A DNA stretch of 64,000 nt from Larix kaempferi. Its lineage: Eukaryota; Streptophyta; Pinopsida; Pinales; Pinaceae. The translations under genes and the position numbers were made by a program. Shown here in pieces: positions 36,590 through 47,455 of the stretch; the first letter of the stretch is position 1; each line of letters begins with the position of its first letter. The DNA lies in assembly GCA_027924585.1 (NCBI GenBank), contig BSBM01001931.1:186001-250000 (forward strand), written 5' to 3'. The notes under the pieces are model-generated. The model ran no database searches and was not told the origin of the DNA. It saw only the letters and a program-made list of their open reading frames with translations.

Positions 36590-37110
36590 TCAGGACTTTT
36601 ACGTGCGTCACAAAACCTCGAAAGAGCATCCCAGGCTGTTACGAGCACACAGCTCTACCTATAGGATCTCCCAGGGCAACGAATTACATGTGACCTTACC
36701 ACAAAACCTCGCAAGAGCATCCCAGGCTGTTACGAGCACACAACTCTACCTATAGGATCTCCCAGGGCAACGAATTACATGTGGTCATGGCAAAACCTCG
36801 CAAGAGCATCCCAGGACTGATTACGGGCACACAGCCCAACCTATCGGATCTCCCAGGGAAACGAATTACATGCCATAGGACAAAACCTCGCAAGAGCATA
36901 TGCCAGATATCCCAGGGCAACGAATTACATGCCATAGGCAAAACCTCGCAAGATTATCTGCAGATATCCCAGGGCAACGAATTACATGTCCTCCTAGAGC
37001 AAAACCTCGAAAGAGCATTTGCCAGATGTCCCAGGGCAACGAATTACATGCCATAGGCAAAACCTCGCAAGACCATCTGCAAATCTCCCAGGGCAACGAA
37101 TTACATGCTC
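36590..37110 (-). repeat. Tandem repeat with CAGGGCAACGAATTACATG
   Basis: Seven copies of the CAGGGCAACGAATTACATG motif, each with a following CAAAACCTCGCAAGA; the spacing is about 91 bp for the first units and about 58 bp for the later ones. Part of the repeat-rich zone between RNase H and the PPT. Confidence 0.9.
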
Positions 37111-37179
37111 ATCTGCACAACCTGATCCACGGCCACAGAGTATCAACCTAATACTCACCATACATCATCTTGATGTATC

Positions 37180-37510
37180 CATGATCATCCTGATCATCAT
37201 CACTGCAACGTCCTGCTGCATGTCATCTGGAGCAACATCCTGAAGCTCGTCATCTATGATCATCTTGATCATCACTGCAACATCCTGCTGCATGTCATCT
37301 TGAGCAACATCCTGAAGCTCGTCATCTATGATCATCCTGATCATCACTGCAACATCCTGCGGCATGTCATCTGGAGCAACATCCTGAAGCTCGTCATCTA
37401 TGATCATCCTGATCATCACTGCAACATCCTGCTGCATGTCATCTGGAGCAACATCCTGAAGCTCGTCATCTACGATCATCCTGATCATCAATGCAACATC
37501 CTGCTGCATA
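37180..37510 (-). repeat. 72-bp tandem repeat, about 4.5 copies
   Basis: Unit starts CATCCTGCTGCATGTCATCT and carries GATCATC palindromic pieces. Because 72 is a multiple of three, it gives a long minus-strand reading frame of 24-residue repeats (MQQDVA...DDELQDVAPDD), which is probably accidental. Confidence 0.93.
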
Positions 37511-37700
37511 CCAAGTATCTACCTGATACATATCATCATACATGATCCTCCTGATCATCAATGCAACATCCTGCTGCATACCAAGTATCTACCTGATACA
37601 TATCATCATACATGATCCTCCTGATCATCAATGCAACATCCTGCTGCATGCCAAGTATCTACCTGATACATATCATCATACATGATCCTCCTGATCATCA
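37480..37700 (-). repeat. 70-bp tandem repeat, about three copies
   Basis: Unit CATGATCCTCCTGATCATCA followed by ATGCAACATCCTGCTGCAT; it shares the CAACATCCTGCTGCAT core with the adjoining 72-bp repeat, so one array seems to have grown out of the other. Confidence 0.92.
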
Positions 37701-37789
37701 ATGTATCCACCTGATACAAATACAAAACATATGATATATATCACCATACATGATTTACCTGATCATACAATGTATCCACCTGATACATA

Positions 37790-38035
37790 TACAGATACAT
37801 GGTCCAAGCATCCAACATGACGCATATAAAATACATACACATGATCCAACTGATCATATCCAGCATCCAACATGATGCGTACATACATACATAAAATGAT
37901 CCAACTGATCATATCCAGCATCCAACATGATGCGTACATACATACATAAAATGATCCAACTGATCATATCCAGCATCCAACATGATGTGTACATACATAC
38001 ATAAAATGATCCAACTGATCATATCCAGCAGAAAC
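37790..38035 (-). repeat. 55-bp tandem repeat, about four copies
   Basis: Unit ATCCAACTGATCATATCCAG plus CATCCAACATGATGCGTACA and a short ACAT run. Confidence 0.92.
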
Positions 38036-38136
38036 TAGAACATCATCCTGATGTTCATCATCCAGCGCTTACATCCACAGCCATGTGAAGGATCCTCCTT
38101 CCAACATGCTTGGAATGGCTTCAGCAAATGTGTCCA

Positions 38137-39090
38137 TCACTTCTTCCTCGAAGTGTCCTCGATCTGAAGAACGCCAAGCCTCTCTCTGAAGTACTCGAAC
38201 TTCACCCTGGCTAGTGGCTTCGTCAGCACATCTGCAATCTGCTCGTCCATCGCAACATACAGGAGCTTCACAGCTCCTCTCTGCACCATATCCCTGATAT
38301 AGTGATATTTGATCTCTATGTGTTTCGACCTGTCATGAAACACTGGGTTCTCGGACAGCTTCACACAACTCTGGTTATCACAGAAGATACCAGTAGCCTC
38401 CAACGGTAGATCAAATAACTTAGACAGTAGCTTCCGTAGCCATACTGCCTCACAACTAGCTGAACAGGCTGCAACATACTCTGCCTCAGTTGTACTCAGT
38501 GCTACGCAGGACTGCTTCCTGCTAAACCAAGAGATCACACCTGATCCCATACTGAAGCAACACCCAGATGTGCTCTTCCTGTCTGCAGCACTGCCAGCCC
38601 AATCTGAATCAACATAACCCTGCAGGTTAAACTTTTGATTCGCCTCATACCTAAGCCCATAATCCACTGTACCCTTCAGGTACCTCAGAACATGCTTTAC
38701 AGCAACCAGGTGAACACTCCTCGGATCCGTCAGGAACTGGCTCAATGTGTTCATAGCAAAGAAAATGTGTGGTCTCGTGTTCGTCAGGTACATCAAGGAC
38801 CCAATCATCTGACGATACATAGTGATATCAACCGGCTCAGATGAAGCATCACATAGAAGCTTCAGATTCGATGCCATAGGTGTGGCCATAGCTTTGCAGT
38901 CCATCATCCCGAACCTCTTCAGGATCTCTACTGCATACTTCCCTTGTCCAAGGAAGATTCCATCACTCTGCCACACCTCCATGCCAAAAAATAAATAGTG
39001 TATCATCCCCAAGTTCTTCATCTCGAACTTGGCAGTAAGCTTCCGCTGCATGTTGGCAATCAATCTATCTTCACCAAGTTCTGCACACAT
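38137..39090 (-). CDS. Copia RT C-terminal end plus RNase H (317 codons, uninterrupted)
   Basis: The frame encodes the end of reverse transcriptase (LTAKFEMKNLGMIHYLFFGM, then GKYAVEILKRFGMMDCKAMA, a thumb-like stretch typical of Copia) followed by RNase H: GYVDSDWAGSAADRKSTSGC, WFSRKQSCVALSTTEAEYVA, CDNQSCVKLSENPVFHDRSK and QIADVLTKPL near the end. Catalytic-type acidic residues (VDSDW, TEAEY, CDNQS) are kept. The fingers and palm of RT, including the YVDD box, are absent: the start reads SYMCAELGEDRLI where YVDDL is expected. The open frame may simply be a relic of recent origin, since without the RT palm, gag, protease or integrase it cannot support transposition. Confidence 0.88.
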   Translation of the reverse strand: MCAELGEDRLIANMQRKLTAKFEMKNLGMIHYLFFGMEVWQSDGIFLGQGKYAVEILKRFGMMDCKAMATPMASNLKLLCDASSEPVDITMYRQMIGSLMYLTNTRPHIFFAMNTLSQFLTDPRSVHLVAVKHVLRYLKGTVDYGLRYEANQKFNLQGYVDSDWAGSAADRKSTSGCCFSMGSGVISWFSRKQSCVALSTTEAEYVAACSASCEAVWLRKLLSKLFDLPLEATGIFCDNQSCVKLSENPVFHDRSKHIEIKYHYIRDMVQRGAVKLLYVAMDEQIADVLTKPLARVKFEYFRERLGVLQIEDTSRKK

Positions 39091-39420
39091 ATATGACTAC
39101 ACCATGCTGTCTTGAAATCCATCTGGTGCATCTTCTATTTCATCACTTTTATATTTCTTAATGTTGCCATCTGCAACGTGCTTGATCTGATAATTTCATT
39201 TGGAAGTCACAGTAGACTTCCCTTCAGCTCTTGGGACTGCATCCCAAACATCGTTCTTCATGATCGACGGATCATGGCATTCTTCCCGTATCCTGGGAAC
39301 TTCAATATCTTCAATAGATAATTTGTTGCTGGACAAATGTTGTAGTTCTTCTTTTGTAGGAGATGGCATACGATCTTTCCTACACAACAAGTTAAATTGC
39401 ATGATTAGAAAACATCTCAT
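39091..39420 (-). pseudogene. Copia RT N-terminal fragment, joined across a deletion
   Basis: Minus-strand translation gives NDVWDAVPRAEGKSTVTSK, then a stop where Trp is expected, then QIKHVADGNIKKYK. This is the conserved opening of the Copia RT domain. It is followed within about 60 bases by the C-terminal frame, so several hundred bases encoding the RT palm have been removed. The upstream part (KEELQHLSSNKLSIEDIEVP) looks like the linker between integrase and RT. Confidence 0.75.
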
Positions 39421-42400
39421 AGTTTTCAGAACAAATTCTTACACATAAAGAAATATGTCATACAGTCATGCAATTATCTTAGCCAGTGCTTCAATACAAC
39501 ATTTATCCATATCCCGTAACTTTCTAGATGCCTTCCAATCTCTACCAGAACATTGTTAAGAGTGTGCACAACTCCCAAAATGTCAGCAAAGAGGTTTCAT
39601 TCTAGATAAGTAGCAATGGAATGTTGTACAGTGCCATAGGCCACTTACCCATGTGTATTAGTAGTATACTATTCATCAATGCAATTATTCTAATATGCAT
39701 AATACACAACCTAATTCTAGGAACATCGGTATATACATTATTGAACAGTATTATTTAAGAAATGACAATTCAAAATACTTATCTTTGTTTGTTCGTTGGG
39801 TGGACTCCCTCTGAGTCTTCGCTTCCTTGTAGGAGCTGCTGGAGTCCTAATCTGAAGTAGCTTCTTCTACACCTTTCTGTTGTGGGATGTGGAGAGATGG
39901 TCAACTCCCTCTGAATATCTGCATCCTTGCATAAACTACTGAAGTGTGCTCCTTTGCTTTCTTGCAGGAACAACTGGAGTGTGCTCCCTCTTGATCTTTG
40001 CTTCCTGGATTACCTGTCCTTGAACTTACATTCATCTTTGGTTCCTATGCATGCTTATTAGTATCATTATTGTGTTATCCTTTTGATCTCATATAAAATC
40101 ATACATTCATTAGTATACTATTAAAAACACAATAATCTCAAGCATGTATAGTCATGATCATTTCAAACAGAAATAATAAGCATTATCATTCAAGGTTTAT
40201 GTAGGATTCTTATGGTTAGTCAAATCATAAGAAGCATAACATGTCTAAACTTATGATTACTCAAACCTATGACTGTTTAGTTGAATCATCACTCAAGATA
40301 AGAGATATAATATGCATGAAACCTGTGATTCTTCGAACCTATACCTTCATGATTCTTCTGGTTAGTCATATCATCAATTATGGTACGAAACATAATATGC
40401 ATACCACCATGATTATTCAAACCTATGACTTCATGAATAATCATTATCAACAGTAGTATAAGATTCTATCCCAAGGTAGGATTCTATCTTGATATAGGAA
40501 AAACATACCTGGATTAGCATGCTAGCTATTTATGTCTAACATACCCGCATAATGTCTTCTGGTTCTCTTTAGTGACTTGTGCTAGTAACCTGTATGTCTC
40601 ATAAGTTAACCATTATAAAACCAAGTTATACATACCTCGAGAATGGATCTCTTATGAGATCCATGGCAATGGATGAATATTTGTTCTTGAACCAGAACAT
40701 GATTTGTCTTCTTGGTGTACCTTTCATGTTAGTAGACAACATAAAACTCATACAACATCACAATGTGTTAGTACAAACATAAGTTTCATACTCCTAATAA
40801 ATGAATGACTTCTATCATGCATTCATAATTTTATTAAGGTGATATGATAAGTCTAAAATCAAGATTGTACTAACCGTGATAACATGAAGACAAACATACC
40901 ATAAACTTAATTATGAACAAATCTCAAAACATACCTCGATGAGTCATACCTGTCGAGATCACTTGTAATCTTCTTATGTAAGGCCTTAGCCTCATCTCCC
41001 TCTGAAACAGGAACTTCTTCACTTATGCAAGTGACCAATCCATCTTCTTCTAGGATCAACCCAATCCACTTGATTTGCAAGAACTGGACCTGGAGCTGGA
41101 TATGGGTTTGTCAGAGAGACCCCAAAAATTCAAACTTTGAATTTCAAACTTCCGAAAGGATAGGAATATGCGCCTTGATGAACTGATCAAACTGGTATAT
41201 TCAGAATTTGAAGACTGCAAAGTTTCACTCCTCAATTTTGCCTTTGAAACTTCCAGATTCACTGGACGTGACTCTGAACTGGGGTTTGATGAAGCCCACT
41301 CTTCTACCCAGTCAAAATGTTTGAACCAAAGCTCTAATCTTCTATTTTTCTGAGGAGCTTCCAGCCGTGGTCACAGATTTCAAAAATTCCCATTTTTACA
41401 GAAGCCCTAATTTTCCATTTTTCTGATCAAAGTCCCGAACTAGGGTCTAATCAAACCCTGCCTTCTACCCAGCCAAAAATTCTGATCTTGGTCTCTAAAT
41501 TTCTATTTTTATGAGTAGCATCCAGCCGTGGTCTCCGATTACAAAAATTCCAACTTTCTTCAAAGCCCTAAATTCTGGAAGCCATGAATGAAGGTACCAA
41601 AAAATAATTCTGTTTTGACAGAAATATGTACCTGATTGTTTCTGGTGTAACTCCGAAATTTTTGATCCACAGGGTCTGAACAAGTTTTCTGAGATAGCCT
41701 GACCTGTTAGCTTTCCATCCTGACAGGTCTGACCTCAATTGGATGTTCTGAGAGAGAGTTATGCCAAATGTCGCAACGTGACCTGTTTTGGGAAAATACA
41801 GGAGAGCGAACTTGTACGGTGTGCCACGTGTCACTGTTTGACCTTCGGCCTCTGAAAAAGTTTTCTGAGATAGCTCAGCCTGTTATCTTTCCATCCTGAT
41901 AGGTCTGACCTCAATTGGATTCTATGAGAGAGAGATATTCCAAGTGTCGCAACGTCACCTGTTTATGGGATAATATAGGAGAGCAAACTTTTACGGCGTG
42001 CCACGTGTCACTGTTTGACCTTCGGCCTCTGAAAAGGTTTTCTGAGATAGCTCGGCCTATGTACTACCTGTTACTTTTCACGAAATTTCATTTGGAGCTT
42101 CCTAGCCCAAGTTATGACCTTTTTCCCAAGGTCACCTGATTTTGACTCAGATCTGGAAGAGGCAGAAACCCTATGTTGTACAGATCATAAATCACAAAGT
42201 ACAACGAATTAGAGGTTTTCCTTTGGACACAAGATACCTGGAGATCTTAGCTTCGGCCTGTAACAATTTCAGATCCGAAAACTTCGCCAAAACGGATTTA
42301 TAGCGAAAGTGCTACGATGACTGGTTTTTGCTATATCAAGCCCTAGCATCGTAAGTGCAACAAGTGTCATACATGCCATATCATGCCTTCTTTCAGGCTA
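39421..42400 (-). other. Leader and degenerate internal region of the minus-strand Copia element
   Basis: No recognisable gag, protease or integrase in any frame. It contains a two-unit tandem repeat of about 176 bp (41,686-42,037; each unit with a CCACGTGTCA box and TTTTCTGAGATAGC), a second pair spaced 162 bp (CAGCCGTGGTC at 41,362 and 41,524), and repetitive GAAG-rich sequence at 39,780-40,020. The part next to the PBS (42,050-42,370) is clearly homologous to 49,050-49,370 of the plus-strand element. Confidence 0.7.
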
Positions 42401-42412
42401 GCTCTGATACCA
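42401..42412 (-). promoter_or_regulatory. Copia primer-binding site, initiator tRNA-Met
   Basis: Minus-strand TGGTATCAGAGC, directly adjoining the 5' LTR with no gap: a perfect 12-base match to the complement of the initiator tRNA-Met 3' end. It fixes the element's orientation. Confidence 0.95.
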
Positions 42413-43058
42413 TGTTAAATTTTCTGAATTTACTTCAATATGATCTAGGATCTTAACTGAGAGAACAACATGTACAGCATATCTACAGCATATCAATCAT
42501 GGAGACAATAATGCAAGCACACAAGAGACACAAAGATTTACTTGGGGAAAACCATAAAGGTGAAAAACCCCAATAACTTCCTCAGAGATAGATAGAGCAA
42601 TGATACAACCAACCAATAGAGATAGCCATAACCTAGCAGCAATCCTCCTCCTCCATAAGTGCGCCTCTCCTCCTTGAGAGCATGTGTGAGAAGTGAGTGA
42701 GTAAATAGAGTGCCTCCCGCACTCTATTTATACTTGACTTGACTTGCCTTTTTACCTAACTCATGTAGGCTCGAACTTAACCACATAACATAATGCTGAC
42801 TGGGCCGACCCCCAATAGGGTGGTCTAATAACCCTTTGACCCACATGGCCGACCCCCAATAGGGTGGTCTAATAACCCTTCGACCCACATGACTTATACA
42901 GGGCCGACCCCAACAAGGTGGTCTAATAACCCATCAAGTATAAGTTACGACACTTACAATATAAATGACGACACTTTCATATAGAGGAATAATACCATCT
43001 CTATATGAGTACATACAACATATATGAAATACATTCCGAAGTTACATATACATCAACA
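42413..43058 (-). repeat. Copia 5' LTR (646 bp)
   Basis: Same length as the 3' LTR. The four differences seen are in AACTG(G/A)GAGAAC, GTGC(T/G)CCTCTCC, GGCTC(A/G)AACTT and AATA(A/C)CATCTC. TATA box at 42,725-42,732 (complement). Confidence 0.95.
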
Positions 43059-45567
43059 AACACTAGCCCCCAATCTCTCTCTTTATCTCTCTCTCTCTCT
43101 CCCTCTCTCTCTCCCTCTCTCTAAACCACTAATCCCTACTCTCTCTCTCTCCCTCTTTATCTCTATAAACCCCTATCCCCCAATTTGTCACTTTCTTGCT
43201 CTCTCTGAAAACTCCTACCCCCAATATCTCTCTCTAAACTCCTAACCACCAATCACTCTCTTTCTATATCCCTCTCTAAACACATAACCCCCAATCTCTC
43301 TCTATATTTCTAAAACTTTAACCCCCAATCTCTTTTATTCTCTCTCTCTCTCTAAACCACTAACCCCGAATCTCTCTCTTCCTCTCTCCCCCCTGTCCAC
43401 GTCTCTAAACCCTTAATACCCATTCTCTCTTTCTCTCTCTCTAAACCCACAACCCCAAATCTCTCTCTCTCCTTCTCTCAAACCATAACCACCAATCTCT
43501 CTCTCTCTCTATAAACCCCTAAGCGAAAATCATTCCCTCTCTCTCTCTCTGAATCCCTAACTCCCAATCTTTTCCCTTCTCTCACTCTCTCTAAACCCCT
43601 AACCCCCAATCTATTTGTCTCTCTATCTAATCCCATAAATGTTAACAACCAAACTCTTTTCCTCTCTCTCTCTCTCTCCAAAAAACCACTCAACCATCTA
43701 CCCCTCTCCCCCTCTTTATGTCCCTCTCTCCACCCACCACTAACCATCCATACTCCTTCAGTGAAATCTCTTTATCTCTCAACCCTTATTAACTGTCAAT
43801 ATCTCTCTCTAACTACCTAACCCCCATTCTCTATCTCTCTCTCTATTAACCCCTAACCTCCAATCTCTCTCCCTCTCTCTAAACCCCTAACCACGAATCT
43901 CTCTCTTTCTATTTTTCTCTCTCTTCCTAAACTCTAACCCCTGATATATCTCTCTAAACCCCTAACCCCCAATCTATCTCTCCCTCTCTCTCTAAGACCC
44001 CAACCTCTCTCTCTCTCTCTCTAAAACCCTACACCCAAGTTGTCTCTAAAATCATACCCCCAAAATACAACTAAAGTATTAACCTCAATCTCTTTCTCTA
44101 AACCCCAAACACCCAATATCTCTCTCTCTCTATACCTTTAACCTCCAATCTCTCTCTCTCTCTCTCTCTAAACCCATAATCCTCAATCTCTCTCACTAAA
44201 CCCACATTCTGAAATCTCTCTCTCTCTCTCTCTCTCTCTTTAAACCCATAACCTCCAATCTCTCTCTCTAAATCGCTAAGCCCTAAGCCCTAAGCCATAA
44301 CCCGAAATGTCTTTCTAGCTCTCTCTATAAACACCAAACCCACAATTTCTCTCTCTCTCTCTCTAATCCCCTAATGATGAATATCTCTCTTCTAAATTTT
44401 GAAACTCCAATTCCTCTCTCTCTCTAAACCCCTAGCAACCAATATCTCTCTTTCTATTTTACTCTCTCTACCGAAACCCTAACCCCCAATATCTATATCT
44501 CTCCCTAAACCCCTAACCCCAATCTCTCTCTCTCTCTCTCCTAACCACCAATCTCTCTATCTCTAAACCACAACCCCCAACCTCTCTCTCTCACACACAC
44601 TAAAACCCTACCCGCAATCTATCTCTAAAAGCCTGCCTCCAATCTATATCTAAACACCTAACCCTGATCTATCTCTCTATACCCCCAATATCTCTCTCTC
44701 TCTCTCTCTAAACCTCTAACCTCTAGTATATATCTCTCTCTAAACCTCTAAACTCCATTCTATCTCTCTCTCTCTTAACCCAAATCCCCAACCTCTTTCT
44801 CTAAAATCCTAACCTCCAATCTCGCTCTCTCTCTCTAAACTGATGACCTCCAATATCTCTCTCTAAATCCCTAATCCATAAGTCCTAACCCCCAATATAT
44901 ATCTCTCACTAAACACCAAACCCTCAATATCTCTCTCTCTAAACCCCTAACGGTGAATCTTTCTCTCACTCTAAATTCCTAACCTCCAATCCCTCTTTCT
45001 CTCTAAACCCCTAGCCACCAATATATATCTCTCTAAACCCCACTCTTTTTATATCTCTCTAAACCACTAACCCCCAAACTCTCTCTCTCTCTCTCTAAAC
45101 CCCTAACACCCAATCTCTCTTTTTATATCTCTCTCTAAACCCTAACCTCCAATATCTCTCACTCTAAGCTACTAACCTCCAATTTCTCTCTCCCTCTAAA
45201 CCCCTAACCCAAAATATATATCTCTCTCTCTTTCTCTCTAAACCCCTACCTCTTAATAGCTACCTTTCTGTCTCTCTCTAAATCCCTAACATACAAATAT
45301 TGCTCTCTCTCTCTTTAAACCCCTAACCCACAATCTCTCTTTGTCTCTCTCTCAGCCTCTAACTACTAATCTCTCTCTGTAAACACCTAACCCCTAATAT
45401 CTCTCTCTAAAACCATATCCTCCAATCTCCCCATCTCTCTTTATCTCTCTAGACCTCAAATCCCCTCTCTCTCTATCTATCTAAGACCCTAACCCCCAAT
45501 CTCTCTCTCTCTATCTCTCTAAATACCTAAACTCCAATCTCTCTCTCACACACTCTAATCCCCTAAC

Positions 45568-45618
<51 letters not shown>

Positions 45619-45633
45619 AAACCCATCACCCCA
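43059..45633 (+). repeat. Pyrimidine array, block III
   Basis: Opens with the second AACAC target copy and continues block II. It aligns in order with 22,490-24,950 and then with 26,324-27,000. It ends abruptly after a CT run of about 50 bases and AAACCCATCACCCCA; the next base run is AT-rich. Confidence 0.93.
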
Positions 45634-45655
45634 ATGATTATATTAGTATAATCAT
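45634..45655. repeat. Perfect 9-bp inverted repeat at the right edge of the array
   Basis: Arms ATGATTATA and TATAATCAT are separated by TTAG and begin exactly where array sequence ends. Confidence 0.8.
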
Positions 45656-47412
45656 TTGAGCACAACTCATACTAAATAACCATGATAATGGTATTCTCCG
45701 TCAACTATCAAGACTAAAAACACTTAAACTACCAAGTAGATCAATGTTAGTTACCCAAGCTTAGCATACGTATATTAGCTAAACCACCATTCATCATAAA
45801 CCTAGAGATCTATGTAAATATAATGTAACAATATACTTAGGCACTACCCTTCATCCTAACCTCAATAATAAATACAAAGATCAACTTCTAAAGGATACAT
45901 AACCAATCGTTGTCCTTACTTCTATACCTTAGATAAATATAAAGACCTTTACAAAACTCCTAACCGACTGAGTTATGTGTTTGACAGAAAGTTATAAAGT
46001 TAAGTTTAGCCGATCCTTCAACAAATATAGCTTAGTTAATATTTGGGGCAAGGGTAACATTCCTTTACCTTAAAAGTGAAACCCTTTCAATAAGGTGATT
46101 AGCTAAGCATTAGCATGATTCCAACAAAAATCATCAGAATGCCAAAAAATACGTTTTCCAACATCACTCTTTCAATGAGATTATTATCCCATAAAAATGC
46201 CCCATCATTACACATGTCTCATTTAGATGTATTAAATATTTATTAATGTTTGACACCCATCAACACATAATATGTATGCACTCATAAGAATTTGAAAGGA
46301 ATCTATCCAAGGCATCCAAGGCTATACCACTTTCTCTTAAATCAACTTGAGCATGATTACTATATAAATATATTTATATACAACCCTAAAATACCTCAAC
46401 ATCCCAGGTCAACACCCTAGCTGACTTTGTCCACCAAAAATAATAAACACAATAAGATTTAGAGGTGATGCTCCTTGAAGCAAACAAATTATGGCAAAAA
46501 CAAAAGTATAAGCAAACAAAATGCAGCCAACAGAGGTCGCTGTTGAGAATACTGCAACAAGACAAAACCCTATAGATCGTCCTTCTATGTTTTCTATTCA
46601 CGGTATGCAGGGGGTAAAGAGACGCTGACAAACTCTACGATGTACTGAGTTTGTAAATTCCCCGTGCAGGAAATTTGACATGTAGATCATTATCTAAGTC
46701 TACGCCTCGAAGCTAGAGGTCGCTATCAGATTAAAGGGAAACAAAGATCTTTATACATTAAACAACCACTTACTCATCATGATTTTACATGTGTAAAGGG
46801 ACTAAAGAAGATACATCTATATTGAACAATGAGCCATAAAAACAAAATACCTGCATCAATCTCATTTACAGGATCAACAAATCTATAAGCACATTACAGG
46901 AAAGCTATAGATGAACACATGGATTAGAGATCCATGCTCTATTTTCTCTGCAGCAATTGCATTGACAGCGAAAATACACAGCCTAAAACATGGATCGATC
47001 TCTAATATGATGGCAGTATAATTATAAGGAGATATAGCATATGATCCACACTCGGGTTAGTTGTTGAATTCATATTCTTCACTTACATGAGCGCATTATA
47101 GGATGAATGCATGCATTACTCAAGCAATCATTGATAAGGTAAAGGGGTGAATAGTTTTTGGGTAAACTACCAGCTACGGGATACTTGAAATGCTCATGCT
47201 GTAACATGTCTCAATTCTACAGAGATCAAAAAGAGTGCGGGAGCTTGGAACCAAACCCTACTCTGTAAACTATCCTTAAATCAAAAGAACAAGCTCTGTA
47301 TAAACAAAAATTACTTGCTAGGACGGTGATAGGCGGAAAGGAGTCGAACTCCCACGAGCTACATCCTCTTCAACATCTAGAATGTTTTTTGCCTCCCCCC
47401 TTCTCTTATTGA

Positions 47413-47455
<43 letters not shown>

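Larger units (their letters stand above)
35705..43058 (-). mobile_element. Complete, young, non-autonomous Copia-type LTR element
   Basis: Both LTRs are 646 bp and differ at only four positions by hand alignment. The element has a perfect PBS, a polypurine tract and a perfect 5-bp target duplication, so it inserted recently and has not been rearranged since. Between the LTRs (about 6.06 kb), read on the minus strand, are a leader of about 3 kb with internal duplications, a short piece of the N-terminal RT region, a 317-codon RT-end/RNase H frame, about 1.45 kb of tandem repeats, and the PPT. No gag, protease or integrase can be recognised, so it must have moved with proteins from another element. 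Its layout matches the plus-strand element at 48,419-55,515. Confidence 0.93.

Noticed and set aside
37165-37509. 114-codon frame of 24-residue repeats (MQQDVA...)
   Set aside because: Product of a 72-bp tandem repeat inside the Copia element.
36590-38035. CRISPR-like array
   Set aside because: Repeats are adjoining or nearly so, spacers are themselves repeated, periods differ, and the setting is a plant retroelement.
47330-47360. Possible tRNA gene (minus-strand GGGAGTTCGACTCC, T-arm-like)
   Set aside because: No anticodon or D-arm and no acceptor stem can be paired around it.
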